Below are positions 33,590 to 43,172 of a DNA stretch of 64,000 nt, in pieces. The notes below the pieces were generated by a model. The model made no database searches. It had not been told where the DNA came from and saw only the letters and a program-made list of their open reading frames with translations. The stretch comes from Ktedonobacteria bacterium brp13 (lineage in GTDB: Bacteria > Chloroflexota > Ktedonobacteria > Ktedonobacterales > Ktedonobacteraceae). The stretch covers positions 4,774,001 to 4,838,000 of the forward strand of contig AP024096.1 of the NCBI GenBank assembly GCA_015099395.1, read 5' to 3'. The translations under genes were made by a program, and so were the position numbers. How positions within the stretch are numbered: the first letter of the stretch is position 1; each line of letters opens with the position of its first letter.

Positions 33590-34280
33590 TCCGCCTATTT
33601 GCAAAAATATGAGCCGCACTCCTAATGAATGGTAAGAGTAGCCAGGAATAAAAGACATTGCTTGGCTGGAAGTTTGGAATGAATAAGAGACACAAGCTAG
33701 CCGTAATAAAAGTGGGAGTGATAGCGAATCCGATGATGCGGAAGTTATAGCTATTGGTATCTATGTCGGCAGCAATAAGTCGATGATTGCTGAATGCGTA
33801 GATCCGAAGCAGCATTGCGGAATAACCACAACCTGCCAGGACAACGGTATAAACGATGACCGCTTCTCGATACTGAGAGTACTGTGAGATATTGGCAGCT
33901 ACAGGGAAGAAGGCTACAAAGGCCAGGAAGAGGAGATTGAGCCAAAGGAAGAATCTATCGACCTGGTTGATAACATTCATTAAACGACGATGCTCTAACC
34001 AATAAGAAGCCAGAACGGCAAAGGTTAAGACATAAAATAGAGTGTTTGTCAGAAAATCATGAGTTAGAGCTTTTCTGAATTCAGCATCAGTATGAGTATC
34101 AGCAAGTGGAATCTGAATACCCAGGACAAGGAGTGTTACTGCAATCGCAAAGATGCCATCGCTCAGCATCACAATACGGTCCTCGCTCGGTTTTTTCGTT
34201 TCTTCGACCAGGTCAGGTTGCCTGGACCTGTTGGTTTCAGCGATATATTGTGTCTTTTGTTGTTGCTCGGATACGTCCAC
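33564..34280 (-). CDS. TMEM175-family potassium-channel-like protein (DUF1211)
   Basis: The diagnostic first helix RIVMLSDGIFAIAVTLLVLGIQIP (FSDGxFAIAxTLLVL pattern) is followed by helices with FYVLTFAVLASYWLEHRRLM and DRFFLWLNLLFLAFVAFFPVAANI. Bacterial homologues with six helices form potassium-conducting channels. Length 238 residues fits. ATG at 34280 is preceded by TAGGAGATAG. Single minus-strand gene. Actual conductance cannot be judged from sequence. Confidence 0.85.
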   Translation of the reverse strand: MDVSEQQQKTQYIAETNRSRQPDLVEETKKPSEDRIVMLSDGIFAIAVTLLVLGIQIPLADTHTDAEFRKALTHDFLTNTLFYVLTFAVLASYWLEHRRLMNVINQVDRFFLWLNLLFLAFVAFFPVAANISQYSQYREAVIVYTVVLAGCGYSAMLLRIYAFSNHRLIAADIDTNSYNFRIIGFAITPTFITASLCLLFIPNFQPSNVFYSWLLLPFIRSAAHIFANRRIISQRKVG

Positions 34281-34497
34281 TGCTATCTCCTAAAAAATAG
34301 AATAAAGTCTATGCTTGTTTCTAGCATAGACGATTTTCCAGTAGCATATCCAATTTGTGCTTTTTTGGCAAGTATCTATCTACATCTCTGCCCCGATATC
34401 CTTGCTAAAAACAAGATAGGTCATTTGCCCCATACCTTTTCTCTTCACGTAAAGTACACTTCCCCAATATTCTGAATTTCTGATGAGGAGAAAAAGC

Positions 34498-34788
34498 ATG
34501 TCCCAACGCATTCCAAAATCAATCTGGTTCGTGACTATTCTAACGTCTGTTATCCTGGGGATCTGGCCGGGTATCGTGCTGGCACAGGGGAACTACACAT
34601 TTTTCTCGGCGATTCTTGGTTGGTTCATATTACCACTTGGTATCTATCAACTTATCACAGGCCAATTTCCTTCTGATGAGCTGGCCCGGTTCCAATTGTT
34701 GATGACCCTTGCCTATCCGTTTGCAATGCTAGGGAATTCAGAATTGGCTACTTTCCAAAAAACTTTGGGTCAGCATGGCGATTGTTAA
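34498..34788 (+). CDS. Small membrane protein, unknown
   Basis: GAGGAG sits 7 bases before ATG 34498 (better than ATG 34483 upstream). The 96-residue product has two hydrophobic helices (IWFVTILTSVILGIWPGIVLA and FSAILGWFILPLGIYQLITGQF) and a third weaker one (LMTLAYPFAML). No family recognised. The 230 bp downstream show no gene. Confidence 0.6.
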   Translation: MSQRIPKSIWFVTILTSVILGIWPGIVLAQGNYTFFSAILGWFILPLGIYQLITGQFPSDELARFQLLMTLAYPFAMLGNSELATFQKTLGQHGDC

Positions 34789-35017
34789 AGATGAAATCTA
34801 TCATCTTTGTTGCATTCTTGTGTCTTGCTAATGATACGCGTCATGTAGAGATAGACAAGAATGCACTTTTTTTCAGTTTTATGTATATTGGTAAATTTTA
34901 AGCCAAACGCCTGCTTTAAGAAAAATCATACTTTTGGTTGTTGAATCCTATTTTGGTTTTATCTATACTTTCCTTCGAGATGACTGTCATTTGTGAATAG
35001 ACGTAACGGAGGGAATT

Positions 35018-35869
35018 TTGTTTAACACGGTTCTTACTTCAACGCGCCGCACTTTCTGTAAGTACCTCGGAGCCGCAGCCGCAACCACCTTTTTTTTCGG
35101 AGCTAGCACGCTTTCAGCACATGCAGACAGTAATCGAGATGCCAGGTTCAGGAATGCATCAGGGGCTGGTATTAATGTCTTACTTGTCCACGGAGCGTGG
35201 GCGGATGCTTCAAGTTGGATGGGCGTGATTATGAGACTGCAGGCGCAAGGCTACAATGTGCTCGCCGTTCAAAATCCACTCACATCGTTTGATGAGGATG
35301 TAAATATAACGCGGCAAGCACTCGACTCACTCTCCGGTCCGACGATCGTGGCAGGTCATTCGTATGGTGGTGCCGTGATTACCAATGCCAGTATTGGTGC
35401 CTCGAACCTCCATAGCCTGGTGTATATCGCAGCAGTAGCTCCTGATGAAGGCGAGAGTGTCATGGGCATTGCCGGGCAATTTCCTACGCCTCCCATTGCA
35501 GCGCACGTAGTTACTTCCTACCGTCAAGGCTATAATTGGGTTGATCCAGCTTTTTTCCCCCCGGACTTTGTGCAGGATATCGCTATCGAGGAAGCACAAG
35601 CGCTGGCGGTGTTGCAGAAACCGATCACACCAGAATGCTTTGCGGCAAAGTCAGGACCACCTGCATGGAAAACAGTGCCGTCCTGGTACTTAGTTTCAGG
35701 CAATGATCGAGCGATTAACGTTGACTCAGAGCGCTTTATGGCCAAACGCATAGGGGCCACTACCCGTGAGATCGCTTCCAGCCATGCCTCTCCTGTCTCC
35801 CATCCTCAAGACGTGTTCGAGATCATTGTTGCGGCATCGCAAGGCGCGGCAGTTGTTGGAAAAGGATGA
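35018..35869 (+). CDS. Tat-exported alpha/beta hydrolase
   Basis: TTG at 35018 follows GGAGGG. Residues 8-38 form a twin-arginine signal (STRRTFCKYL, then a hydrophobic AAAATTFFFGASTLSAHA with a cleavage site). The mature part is an alpha/beta hydrolase: LLVHGAWADASSW, nucleophile GHSYGG (S115) and a late SHASPVSHP with the likely catalytic His. Relatives are often annotated as esterase/signal-peptide 'alpha/beta hydrolase' of soil bacteria. It is a plausible client of the TatAC encoded at 25.9-27.1 kb. Single gene; substrate unknown. Confidence 0.88.
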   Translation: MFNTVLTSTRRTFCKYLGAAAATTFFFGASTLSAHADSNRDARFRNASGAGINVLLVHGAWADASSWMGVIMRLQAQGYNVLAVQNPLTSFDEDVNITRQALDSLSGPTIVAGHSYGGAVITNASIGASNLHSLVYIAAVAPDEGESVMGIAGQFPTPPIAAHVVTSYRQGYNWVDPAFFPPDFVQDIAIEEAQALAVLQKPITPECFAAKSGPPAWKTVPSWYLVSGNDRAINVDSERFMAKRIGATTREIASSHASPVSHPQDVFEIIVAASQGAAVVGKG

Positions 35870-36063
35870 TGCGACGTATGATCTTCCTGACCCGCTGTTG
35901 AATAAGTCCCTGTTCCTAATAGTTGCTAAGACCATAACCAAATGCTGCATTGGCCTGGGAACTCAACTTTAACCTATGTCCGTTGAAATCTCCAGGGAAA
36001 CCCAAAGACCCAACTGAACAGGAGATTGGACTACGACCAACCCAAAGTGCTGTTTCCACATTT

Positions 36064-36640
36064 CAGGCCGATGGAGACAGATGGGATGCCATGACGAATG
36101 CATCACGTCGCTTGCCAATAAAGTTCACTATCGCCTGTAAAGATGCTATAATCCCTTGCCCCCCTCTTTGAGGGCTCACCTGGATAGGTTTTTTGGCCTA
36201 TCCAGGTGAGCTTCATAGAAGAAAATGCACACGAACATTCAGTATTATATATAAAGCATGTATTAAACTCATATATCACTATCACCCCGAAACTCGCCAA
36301 AAACTCGTCCCCCTCTCGGAGGGGGGAGATAGCTTTAGCTATCGGGGGGAGCCATCCTCGCCTTCTGCTCTCGATAACTATTCTACGCCAACCATCTCCC
36401 GTTCGGACGTAGATTTCGTCAGCGAGGATAACAGACGATAAAGGTGAGCGTGATAAAGAGCGTTTAATTCGAGATTATAACGTTATTCGAACATTTACTC
36501 CCCCCGATAGCTAAAGCTATCTCCCCCCTCAAAGAGGGGGACAAGGGCTTAATTGCACTATACAGGCAATAGTGAACGTTATTGGCAAGTGACATGACGC
36601 ATTTGTTATGGCGTCCCATCTGTCTCCATTGGCCTGGAAG
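36064..36640. repeat. Large mosaic inverted repeat, copy B
   Basis: The 35870-36924 gap holds no gene. The left end (CAGGCCGATGGAGACAGATG, 36064-36083) returns inverted near 36619-36637, with roughly 80-90 bp of matching terminal sequence (CATGACGAATGC, AAGTTCACTATCGCCTGT). Inside are two inverted arms built on CCCCTC/GAGGGG plus GATAGCTTTAGCTATC at about 36310-36350 and 36500-36541. The centre matches copy A (16 kb) in the opposite orientation. A separate hairpin interrupts the left arm at 36174. Confidence 0.88.
36174..36211. repeat. GCTCACC...GGTGAGC hairpin inside copy B
   Basis: A 15-bp perfect inverted repeat (GCTCACCTGGATAGG) around TTTTTTGG. It begins exactly where the left arm of copy B breaks off after CTCTTTGAGG, as if inserted or recombined there. 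Confidence 0.8.
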
Positions 36641-36793
36641 GCGGTTTCATGGCCTATTTCCAAAAAACCTATCCCGGTGAGCTCTTTGAGGGGGGACGGG
36701 TGTTTAGGTAGTTTTATGGTGATAGTGATGTATACAGTTATTTTATGAGATATGTATAATAATGGATAGTAGTATGTATCTCATTCGTTGAGT

Positions 36794-36829
36794 CTCACTG
36801 GGATAGGCAAAAAAACCTATCCCAGTGAG
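36794..36829. repeat. Second CTCACTGGGATAGG hairpin
   Basis: A 14-bp perfect inverted repeat around CAAAAAAA, near-identical to the 36174 hairpin. A further half copy is at about 36663-36683 and one near 15712. It lies before the end of the MFS gene at 36924. Confidence 0.8.
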
Positions 36830-36923
36830 CTTGCAAGCGGGAGGTGGCTTAGATCCTCACCATGCAGGTCAGCACCACGCAGATCCAGTCCATTGCGACG
36901 CCGCTGACTCTCATCACTCCAAA

Positions 36924-38216
36924 TTATTGGACCTCGTCCGTTCTCATGAGTTGCAAAGCATCTCTAGCCAGAAAATGCTGTATCCACCCGCTACCCACGA
37001 TCAGCAGGCTGAGCAGGGCACCGCTAAGCATGGCGATAGGTGCACCGTAGAGACCTGATAGCCAACCCATCAGCAGGTAGCCCAGCGGGAGACTTCCGTC
37101 AAAGAAGAGCACCTGCATGCTCATAACGCGTCCACTCAGATGGCTCGGGGTGACTGTTTGCAGAATGGTCATGGACTGCATGGCAAAGGTCTCTTCTGCA
37201 AAGCCAATACTCGCAATCAGCACCAATGACAGTAGATAGCTGTGCGAGATTGCAAAAAACACTTCCAATATGCCGAAGACCAGCATCGCAGTCAACACGT
37301 GCCGCAGCGTTGGCTGCTGATTGCTCCAGGCCAGCAATAGTGCTGAAAGCAACGCGCCGAGGCCGATCGCGGCCGAGAGCAAACCAAAGACTGTTGCGCC
37401 CGCATGCAGCACGTCTGTGGCGAAGAGGGGCAGCAAAACGTTGAAGTTCGAGCCGAAGAGCAAGACCAGACCAACGACAAAAATCATGAATAGGACCGCA
37501 GGCGTTTGCCAGACATAGTCTACTCCCTCGCGCAGACTCTGCCAGGTATGCTGCCGCACGCCCACACTACCGGATTGAGGCAGCTGTATATGCAGTTCGT
37601 GGCTCTTGATCAGTGCCAGCGCTATAATTACGGGAATAAAGCTGAGTGCGTTGAGCAAAAAGAGCATGGTGACACCGCTGGCTCCAATGATGACACCTCC
37701 AAGAGCAGGACCCACGATGCGCGCCAGCGTAGAGATTGAGGAGTTCAAGGCGACAGCGTTGGGCAGGTCCTCGCGCCCAACCATGGCGACAACAAACGCT
37801 CGACTCGCCGGATGCCCCAGGCTATTCGTGAACCCCAGCAATAGTGCCAGGACATAGAGATGCCAGAGCTGTAATGTACCGGTCGCGATCAACGTCCAGA
37901 GGAGCAAAGCTTGAATCATAGCCGCAGTCTGCGTCAAGAGCAAGATACGCCGTTTAGGCCAGCGATCGGCAAAGACGCCTCCAAAGATTGAGAAAAGCAG
38001 TATCGGCAGAGCTTGCAGCGCGCCCACCAGTCCAAGCTGCAAGGCGCTGTGGGTCAGTTTCAATACTAGCCAGGACTGTCCAATGCTTTGCATCATAGTT
38101 CCCAGCAGCGAGATCATTTGACCAGACCAGAAAAGACGAAAATTACGTTGCCGTAACGCAGTAAATACGCGCAACCAGTCTTTTTTCGGCCGTTCAAGAG
38201 GAGAGTGCTTTTTCAT
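36924..38216 (-). CDS. MFS exporter, EntS/DUF894-like
   Basis: A 12-helix transporter of about 430 residues. Typical markers: LRQRNFRLFWSGQMISLLGTMMQSIGQSWLVLKLT at the start, FGGVFADRWPKRRILLLTQT in the 2-3 loop, HPASRAFVVAMVGREDLPNAVALNSS, and MSMQVLFFDGSLPLGYLLMGWL late. This is the pattern of the enterobactin exporter EntS and related drug or siderophore exporters. ATG at 38216 is chosen because the first 30 in-frame codons are not conserved-looking; its ribosome site is weak. Substrate unknown. Single gene. Confidence 0.88.
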   Translation of the reverse strand: MKKHSPLERPKKDWLRVFTALRQRNFRLFWSGQMISLLGTMMQSIGQSWLVLKLTHSALQLGLVGALQALPILLFSIFGGVFADRWPKRRILLLTQTAAMIQALLLWTLIATGTLQLWHLYVLALLLGFTNSLGHPASRAFVVAMVGREDLPNAVALNSSISTLARIVGPALGGVIIGASGVTMLFLLNALSFIPVIIALALIKSHELHIQLPQSGSVGVRQHTWQSLREGVDYVWQTPAVLFMIFVVGLVLLFGSNFNVLLPLFATDVLHAGATVFGLLSAAIGLGALLSALLLAWSNQQPTLRHVLTAMLVFGILEVFFAISHSYLLSLVLIASIGFAEETFAMQSMTILQTVTPSHLSGRVMSMQVLFFDGSLPLGYLLMGWLSGLYGAPIAMLSGALLSLLIVGSGWIQHFLARDALQLMRTDEVQ

Positions 38217-38436
38217 GTCCGTCGGTCTGTCGTCCCTTCTTCGTCTATTCAACAGATTGAATGGAGCGTAAGTATACCGAAGGCACAACCAAAAAACACC
38301 GTCCAAATGAACGTTGTCGAGCTCTTGACAAAAATGCTATAATTAAAATGAGAAACGGGTATCTTCGAAGGGAAGATGCAATTGCTATTCTACTATTTGT
38401 AAAGTAGCATGTCCCTCCCCTCTTATACTAACTGTC

Positions 38437-39345
38437 TTACACTGGCTGGTTCAGCCATTTCCCCTTACCACGGATGGTATGTACCTGCTGAAAACCGACT
38501 GACTCATACGCACGGCGAGCAGGAGTGCGCTCCACATTCGTCTCGACGATCGCGCTGGTGGCTCCGTGCTCTTTGAAACGACGGAGGATCTCCAGTAGAA
38601 GGATGCGCCCAATGCCACTCTGATGAAAACGCGGATGGACGCCGAGTGGCTCAATCTGTGCAATGCGGCGTTCGGGAACAAACCAGCCCACACAGAAGCC
38701 AGCTAATGAGCCATCGGGCGCGGTCACAACCAGATCCAACTCAGGTCGATATGGAGGAGTGTGTATCGTTCGCGCACGCCACTCTGGCGTCATGGAAGTG
38801 CTCTCGAAGGCCGCACGATGTACCTCGCTATATGCTGCAACTTCCTGTTCGCCTGCGAGGAGACGCAGCGTAAAGCCAGCAGGCAGTGTTGGCACAGGCG
38901 GAAGATTGGCAAGCGAGTGTTGCAGCAAGACATAGCGGTCCCCCTCTTCGTGCAGAAAGCCATGCGCTTCAACCAACTGTTGTCGCTCCAGATCATCATC
39001 ACGGAACTCTACCCAGTAGGGCAGCGGCCAACCCCGTTCCGCATCGCGCTCCCGAAAGCGTCCATCAGCCCAGGCAAAGAGCTGCGCTGCGACGTCCTGC
39101 GCCTCAGGACCAGGCAGGATAAAGAAGTCGAGAGCGGCCCAGTAGTATTGCCAGGCCGCAAAGCCGACAAGCTGCCTCTCCGAGTCTTCCCAGAAAGCAG
39201 CATCGCGTCCCTCGTTGATAGCAGGTGAACTGAGCCGCCAGGGGAGGTCAATCACGTGACGGCACGACAGGGGCATACGGAGGATAAGATCAAGAATACG
39301 AGGCATATCAGCCTCACTACGAAATGGGTGGCGAGTAAGAGTCAT
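38437..39345 (-). CDS. GNAT-family N-acetyltransferase
   Basis: The C-terminal half carries the acetyl-CoA motif LGVHPRFHQSGIGRILLLEILRRF (R/Q-x-x-G-x-G/I type) and NVERTPARRAYESVGFQQV. The N-terminal half (about 150 residues) looks like a degenerate second GNAT domain, as in tandem GNAT proteins such as mycothiol synthase-like enzymes. AAGGAGGG before ATG 39345 fixes the start, 33 bases inside the longest frame. It lies just downstream of the restriction operon's ygjP but is a separate function as far as seen. Confidence 0.85.
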   Translation of the reverse strand: MTLTRHPFRSEADMPRILDLILRMPLSCRHVIDLPWRLSSPAINEGRDAAFWEDSERQLVGFAAWQYYWAALDFFILPGPEAQDVAAQLFAWADGRFRERDAERGWPLPYWVEFRDDDLERQQLVEAHGFLHEEGDRYVLLQHSLANLPPVPTLPAGFTLRLLAGEQEVAAYSEVHRAAFESTSMTPEWRARTIHTPPYRPELDLVVTAPDGSLAGFCVGWFVPERRIAQIEPLGVHPRFHQSGIGRILLLEILRRFKEHGATSAIVETNVERTPARRAYESVGFQQVHTIRGKGKWLNQPV

Positions 39346-39387
39346 GATGCCCTCCTTAGCAGTGTATCGTATCGGCAAGCTTAGAAT

Positions 39388-40104
39388 TTAGTATTCCCAG
39401 GATGCGTGGCCCAGAGGTGCTCGATTCAGTTCCTCACGATAGTGTTGCCACAAAGGCATGAAGCTATTCATGTATGCAATGAAACGTTCGTTGTGATGGC
39501 GTTCGAGCAGGTGGATTAACTCGTGTACAACTATGTACTCGACGCAATGGACTGGTTTCTTGATCAACTCAAGATTCAACCAGATGCGGCCAGCTTTGAT
39601 ATTACAGGTACCCCATCTGGTTTTCATCTGTTTGACACCCCAGTCTGCTACCGTGACGCCAATCAGCGCTGCCCATTTATCAATCAGGGGGACAATCTCT
39701 GCTTTAAGCTGGCGACGATACCAGGTGATCAGGACACGCTCGCGCACTGCCGTACTGCTACCGGGCCGTACGCAGAGGTCCATAGTCTTGTTATTGCGCA
39801 GGCTCACTGATGGTGTGCCTTCCCGATAGATGACATTGAGCAGGTAACGATGGCCCTGGTAATAATGGCTCTCGCCGCTGACGAACTCACGGGCTGACTG
39901 ACGTTCCTGACCCGCAAATCGGGCTTGCTGATGCTTGATCCATGCAAGTTTGGAGATGGTAAAGAGGCGTACTGCCTCATCATTCACACGTAATGGTGCC
40001 GCCACCCGTACCCGACCATTTGGTGGATAGACAGCAAGATGGAGATTCTTGATATCTTTCCGAACCACATCCACTACAAAACCATTGACGGTGATCTGAT
40101 GCAT
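39388..40104 (-). CDS. YgjP/SprT-like zinc metallopeptidase of the type I RM operon
   Basis: The metal site VVHELIHLLERHHNERF (HExxH plus a downstream His) and the family block QMKTRWGTCNIKAGRIWLNLEL (KxRWGSC type) identify a DUF45/YgjP metallopeptidase, 238 residues. Its ATG lies one base after the hsdR stop (TGA-G-ATG), so it is translated with the operon. YgjP proteins are often the last gene of type I restriction operons; a role in controlling HsdR turnover is plausible but unproven. Confidence 0.9.
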   Translation of the reverse strand: MHQITVNGFVVDVVRKDIKNLHLAVYPPNGRVRVAAPLRVNDEAVRLFTISKLAWIKHQQARFAGQERQSAREFVSGESHYYQGHRYLLNVIYREGTPSVSLRNNKTMDLCVRPGSSTAVRERVLITWYRRQLKAEIVPLIDKWAALIGVTVADWGVKQMKTRWGTCNIKAGRIWLNLELIKKPVHCVEYIVVHELIHLLERHHNERFIAYMNSFMPLWQHYREELNRAPLGHASWEY

Positions 40105-40105
40105 C

Positions 40106-43100
40106 TCAATACTCGCTTTTTTGCTTATAGATAAGCTGGAAAATATCATTCTCCAGTTGTGCTAAATCCGCTTTTTGCAAGACTTTGCGGATCTCCAGAC
40201 GAATCTCTCGCTCTTTGAAGGGACTGCCACGCCAACTATCTTTCTTGATACGTTTGACTTCGGTATCCAGTACGCTGGCAATCTCATCATTCTTGCTACT
40301 TGTAGCATACTCCGCCAGTTTATCATAAATGGCACGCTTGCCCAGGGTGTTGATACCATCCGGGTAGGTTGTCTGGCTGCCTGGATTTTGCGCGTCGCTG
40401 GCGAGCTCTGCGATTTTTTTCAGATACTCTTTGTATTCCAGGGCTTGATCCTGACGCGCACGGATCAGGGCATCCAGGCGCGCAGACATCTTATCGTAGT
40501 AGCCTGTGTTCAGGGGACGCTCGTTGATGATGACTTTGCGCAGGTTGTTTTCGATGGTTTCTGCCATGGCCTTCTGGTTGCGAGCGATACCTTTGGGCAA
40601 TTTTGCCTCCAGCCCGTCGATGCCTTTCTCTACGATGAGTTGAATCAGTGAGATATCATCAAAGGCTGAGACGACTTCGCTCTCTTCGGCACGAATATAG
40701 GTGTCGATCAGGTAGCGCATCGCTGGCTCATAGACTTTGAGGTCAACGTTGTCACCACTGGCATTCTTGATCTCGGCGCTTACGTTTTCGTAACGGGCTA
40801 CTTCTTGCTTGATCTGTACAATTTCCTGCTCCGAGTAGCCAGCCTCTGGCAGGTCATTAGCGAGATTGGCAAAGGCGCGTATCAGGGATGCAGTGAGCTT
40901 GTAGAGCGTGATGCGCCTGGCTTCGTAGGCCTGCAAGGTCTCGTTGTCGGCTGTCCCATCGTTGCAGAAGTAGCGCATGTAGTCGAGTGTCTCCTGGGGC
41001 GGATCGACGGCTTCACAGAGGGTTTTGATGGCCTCACGGGCCTCGTCAAGCTTTTGACGTCCTTTTTCTATGCGATCTTGCAAGAGACCTTCTACGTCTT
41101 TCTTCTCATATCCCTCCAGTGCTTCCGAGGTGTAATCGTGGATCGAACCCTCGACACTTTTAAAGAGATCTTTATAGTCGACGATGTAGCCATACTCTTT
41201 ATCTTCACCGTCCAGTCGGTTGACGCGACAGATGGCTTGAAACAGTCCATGATCCTGCATCTTCTTGTCGATATACAGATAGGTGGCCGCTGGGGCGTCA
41301 AAGCCGGTTAAGAGCTTATCCACGACAATCAAGAGCTTCATCTGCCCTGGCTCTTCTATAAACTTCTTCTTGACCTCTTTTTCAAACTCTTCTGGCGATC
41401 TTCCGTTGAGCATCCTCTCGTAGATATCATACTGTCTCAGCTTCTCGGTTGGCCCTTCGCCTGACTCCTCGCTCTTGATGTCCGCGACGGTTGGCTTGTA
41501 TGAGGTGACGATGGCACATTTGTCGAAACCTTGTGCGAGAAAGAGTTCATACAGCTTGCAGGCTTGATAGATGCTACCTGACACCAGCATGGCGTTGCCA
41601 CGACCATTCTGAAGACGCTCCTTGAGTTCCATGTCAAGCAGGATATCTGCGACGATCTTTTCAAGGCGCGATTGTGAGCTGAGCACCTTTTGCATGGTAC
41701 CCCAGCGCTGCTTGAGTCTGGTCAATGCGGCTGGCTTGAGTCCTCTGGTCTTGGCCTCAAACCACTGATCAATCTTTTTCTGTGCAGTGATATTTTGATC
41801 GATGTCGCGCGCCTCATAGCGTAGATCTAGCACGACCTGATCGCGCACAGCCTCATCAAATTTATAGGTATGAATGTATGATCCGAAGGTCTCGATGCTG
41901 GTCTTCTTGTCATTTTTCAAGAGGGGGGTGCCCGTAAAGCCGATAAACATGGCGTTGGGCAAGATCTTCTTCATGGCATCGTGCAGCTCGCCAGATTGTG
42001 TACGATGACATTCATCGACAAAGACGTAGATGTCTCCTCTGGCCTTGAAACCAGTGGGCAGGCTGTCCTGAAGCTCTTTGATGAAATCCGCTGCTGTGCT
42101 CTCTTTCTTGCCAACGAATTTGTGGATGAGGGAGCAGATGAGCCAGGGAGTGGTGGCGTTCAACTGCGTGATGAGATCTTTGCCACTGTTGGTACGATAG
42201 ATCTCTTCCTCGACGCCTCTGAAGACCTTCTGGATCTGCTCGTCGAGTTCGGTACGATCGGTGATGATCAGGACACGTGCATCCGAGATATGCTCGCGTA
42301 GCCACTTGGCGAGCCAGACCATGGTTAAGCTCTTGCCGCTCCCCTGGCTATGCCAGATGATACCACCTTCGCGCTGACTCACACGTTGCTGGGCGGCCCG
42401 CACGCCGAAGTACTGGTTAGGACGGCAGAGCTTCCTGGTGCCGGCATCGAAGATAGTAAAATCGTGAATAATCTCTAACAAACGCTCTTTTGCGCAGAGT
42501 TGGAGTAGTGAACGATCCAATGGGCTCTCGATAGTACTCTCTTCTTTCCAGGTCAGATAATATTTTTCGGAAGTACCGGTCGTACCATAGCGCAGACCTT
42601 CGGTATCGTTGCCAGCCATGACCAGTTGGATCGTATTGAAGAACGACTTGATAAAGCGTGCGTTCTGGTTGCCCAGATTCTGGCGAATGCCCTCACTGAC
42701 AGAGACCACCGAGCTCTTGAGCTCCAGCACGCCCAGAGCGATACCATTGACGTAGAGCACTACGTCGGGCCGTTTATTGTTCTCGCCCTGGATGGAGACC
42801 TCCTCGGCGATCGCAAAGTCGTTCTTGTATGCAGCATCCCAATTGATCAGCCAGACGGTCTCAGTATTTTCGCCCACCTCGGTCTTTACCTTGACCCCAT
42901 AGCGCAACAGCGTATACACATCCTTATTGATGTCATAGAGGCTTCTGACCTGGTTGCCCACCACCTTATTAAACTCATATAAAGCTTTGGTGATCAGCGT
43001 ATCAGAGTAGCCTTGCTGCTCCTTGAGGAAGGTACGCAGAATAGCCTCTTCGACGTTACTGTTGTTCTGACGATACTGCCAGTTCCCCAGAGGGCGATAG

Positions 43101-43171
43101 CCCAACTGCTGCACGAATAACGCAAGCACACGATCCTGCGTGCTACGTTCTGGCTGACCAACGGTACTCAT
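40106..43171 (-). CDS. hsdR: Type I restriction enzyme, R subunit
   Basis: HsdR is the translocase-nuclease of type I systems. The N-terminal endonuclease motif is RPDVVLYVNGIALGVLELK (PD-ExK type, about 135-153). The helicase core has Walker A HSQGSGKS (about 275-283), DECH-box VDECHRTQSGELH (about 386) and FTGTPL. The C-terminal third is the long helical region that docks on the methylase. Length 1021 residues is normal. ATG lies 1 bp after hsdS stop. It is part of the hsdM-hsdS-hsdR-ygjP operon and looks intact. Confidence 0.97.
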   Translation of the reverse strand: MSTVGQPERSTQDRVLALFVQQLGYRPLGNWQYRQNNSNVEEAILRTFLKEQQGYSDTLITKALYEFNKVVGNQVRSLYDINKDVYTLLRYGVKVKTEVGENTETVWLINWDAAYKNDFAIAEEVSIQGENNKRPDVVLYVNGIALGVLELKSSVVSVSEGIRQNLGNQNARFIKSFFNTIQLVMAGNDTEGLRYGTTGTSEKYYLTWKEESTIESPLDRSLLQLCAKERLLEIIHDFTIFDAGTRKLCRPNQYFGVRAAQQRVSQREGGIIWHSQGSGKSLTMVWLAKWLREHISDARVLIITDRTELDEQIQKVFRGVEEEIYRTNSGKDLITQLNATTPWLICSLIHKFVGKKESTAADFIKELQDSLPTGFKARGDIYVFVDECHRTQSGELHDAMKKILPNAMFIGFTGTPLLKNDKKTSIETFGSYIHTYKFDEAVRDQVVLDLRYEARDIDQNITAQKKIDQWFEAKTRGLKPAALTRLKQRWGTMQKVLSSQSRLEKIVADILLDMELKERLQNGRGNAMLVSGSIYQACKLYELFLAQGFDKCAIVTSYKPTVADIKSEESGEGPTEKLRQYDIYERMLNGRSPEEFEKEVKKKFIEEPGQMKLLIVVDKLLTGFDAPAATYLYIDKKMQDHGLFQAICRVNRLDGEDKEYGYIVDYKDLFKSVEGSIHDYTSEALEGYEKKDVEGLLQDRIEKGRQKLDEAREAIKTLCEAVDPPQETLDYMRYFCNDGTADNETLQAYEARRITLYKLTASLIRAFANLANDLPEAGYSEQEIVQIKQEVARYENVSAEIKNASGDNVDLKVYEPAMRYLIDTYIRAEESEVVSAFDDISLIQLIVEKGIDGLEAKLPKGIARNQKAMAETIENNLRKVIINERPLNTGYYDKMSARLDALIRARQDQALEYKEYLKKIAELASDAQNPGSQTTYPDGINTLGKRAIYDKLAEYATSSKNDEIASVLDTEVKRIKKDSWRGSPFKEREIRLEIRKVLQKADLAQLENDIFQLIYKQKSEY

Positions 43172-43172
43172 A

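Noticed and set aside
38320-38350. TTGACA ... TATAAT near 38327-38345 as a promoter
   Set aside because: The two hexamers are only about 7 bp apart, far too close for sigma-A, and no plus-strand gene follows.
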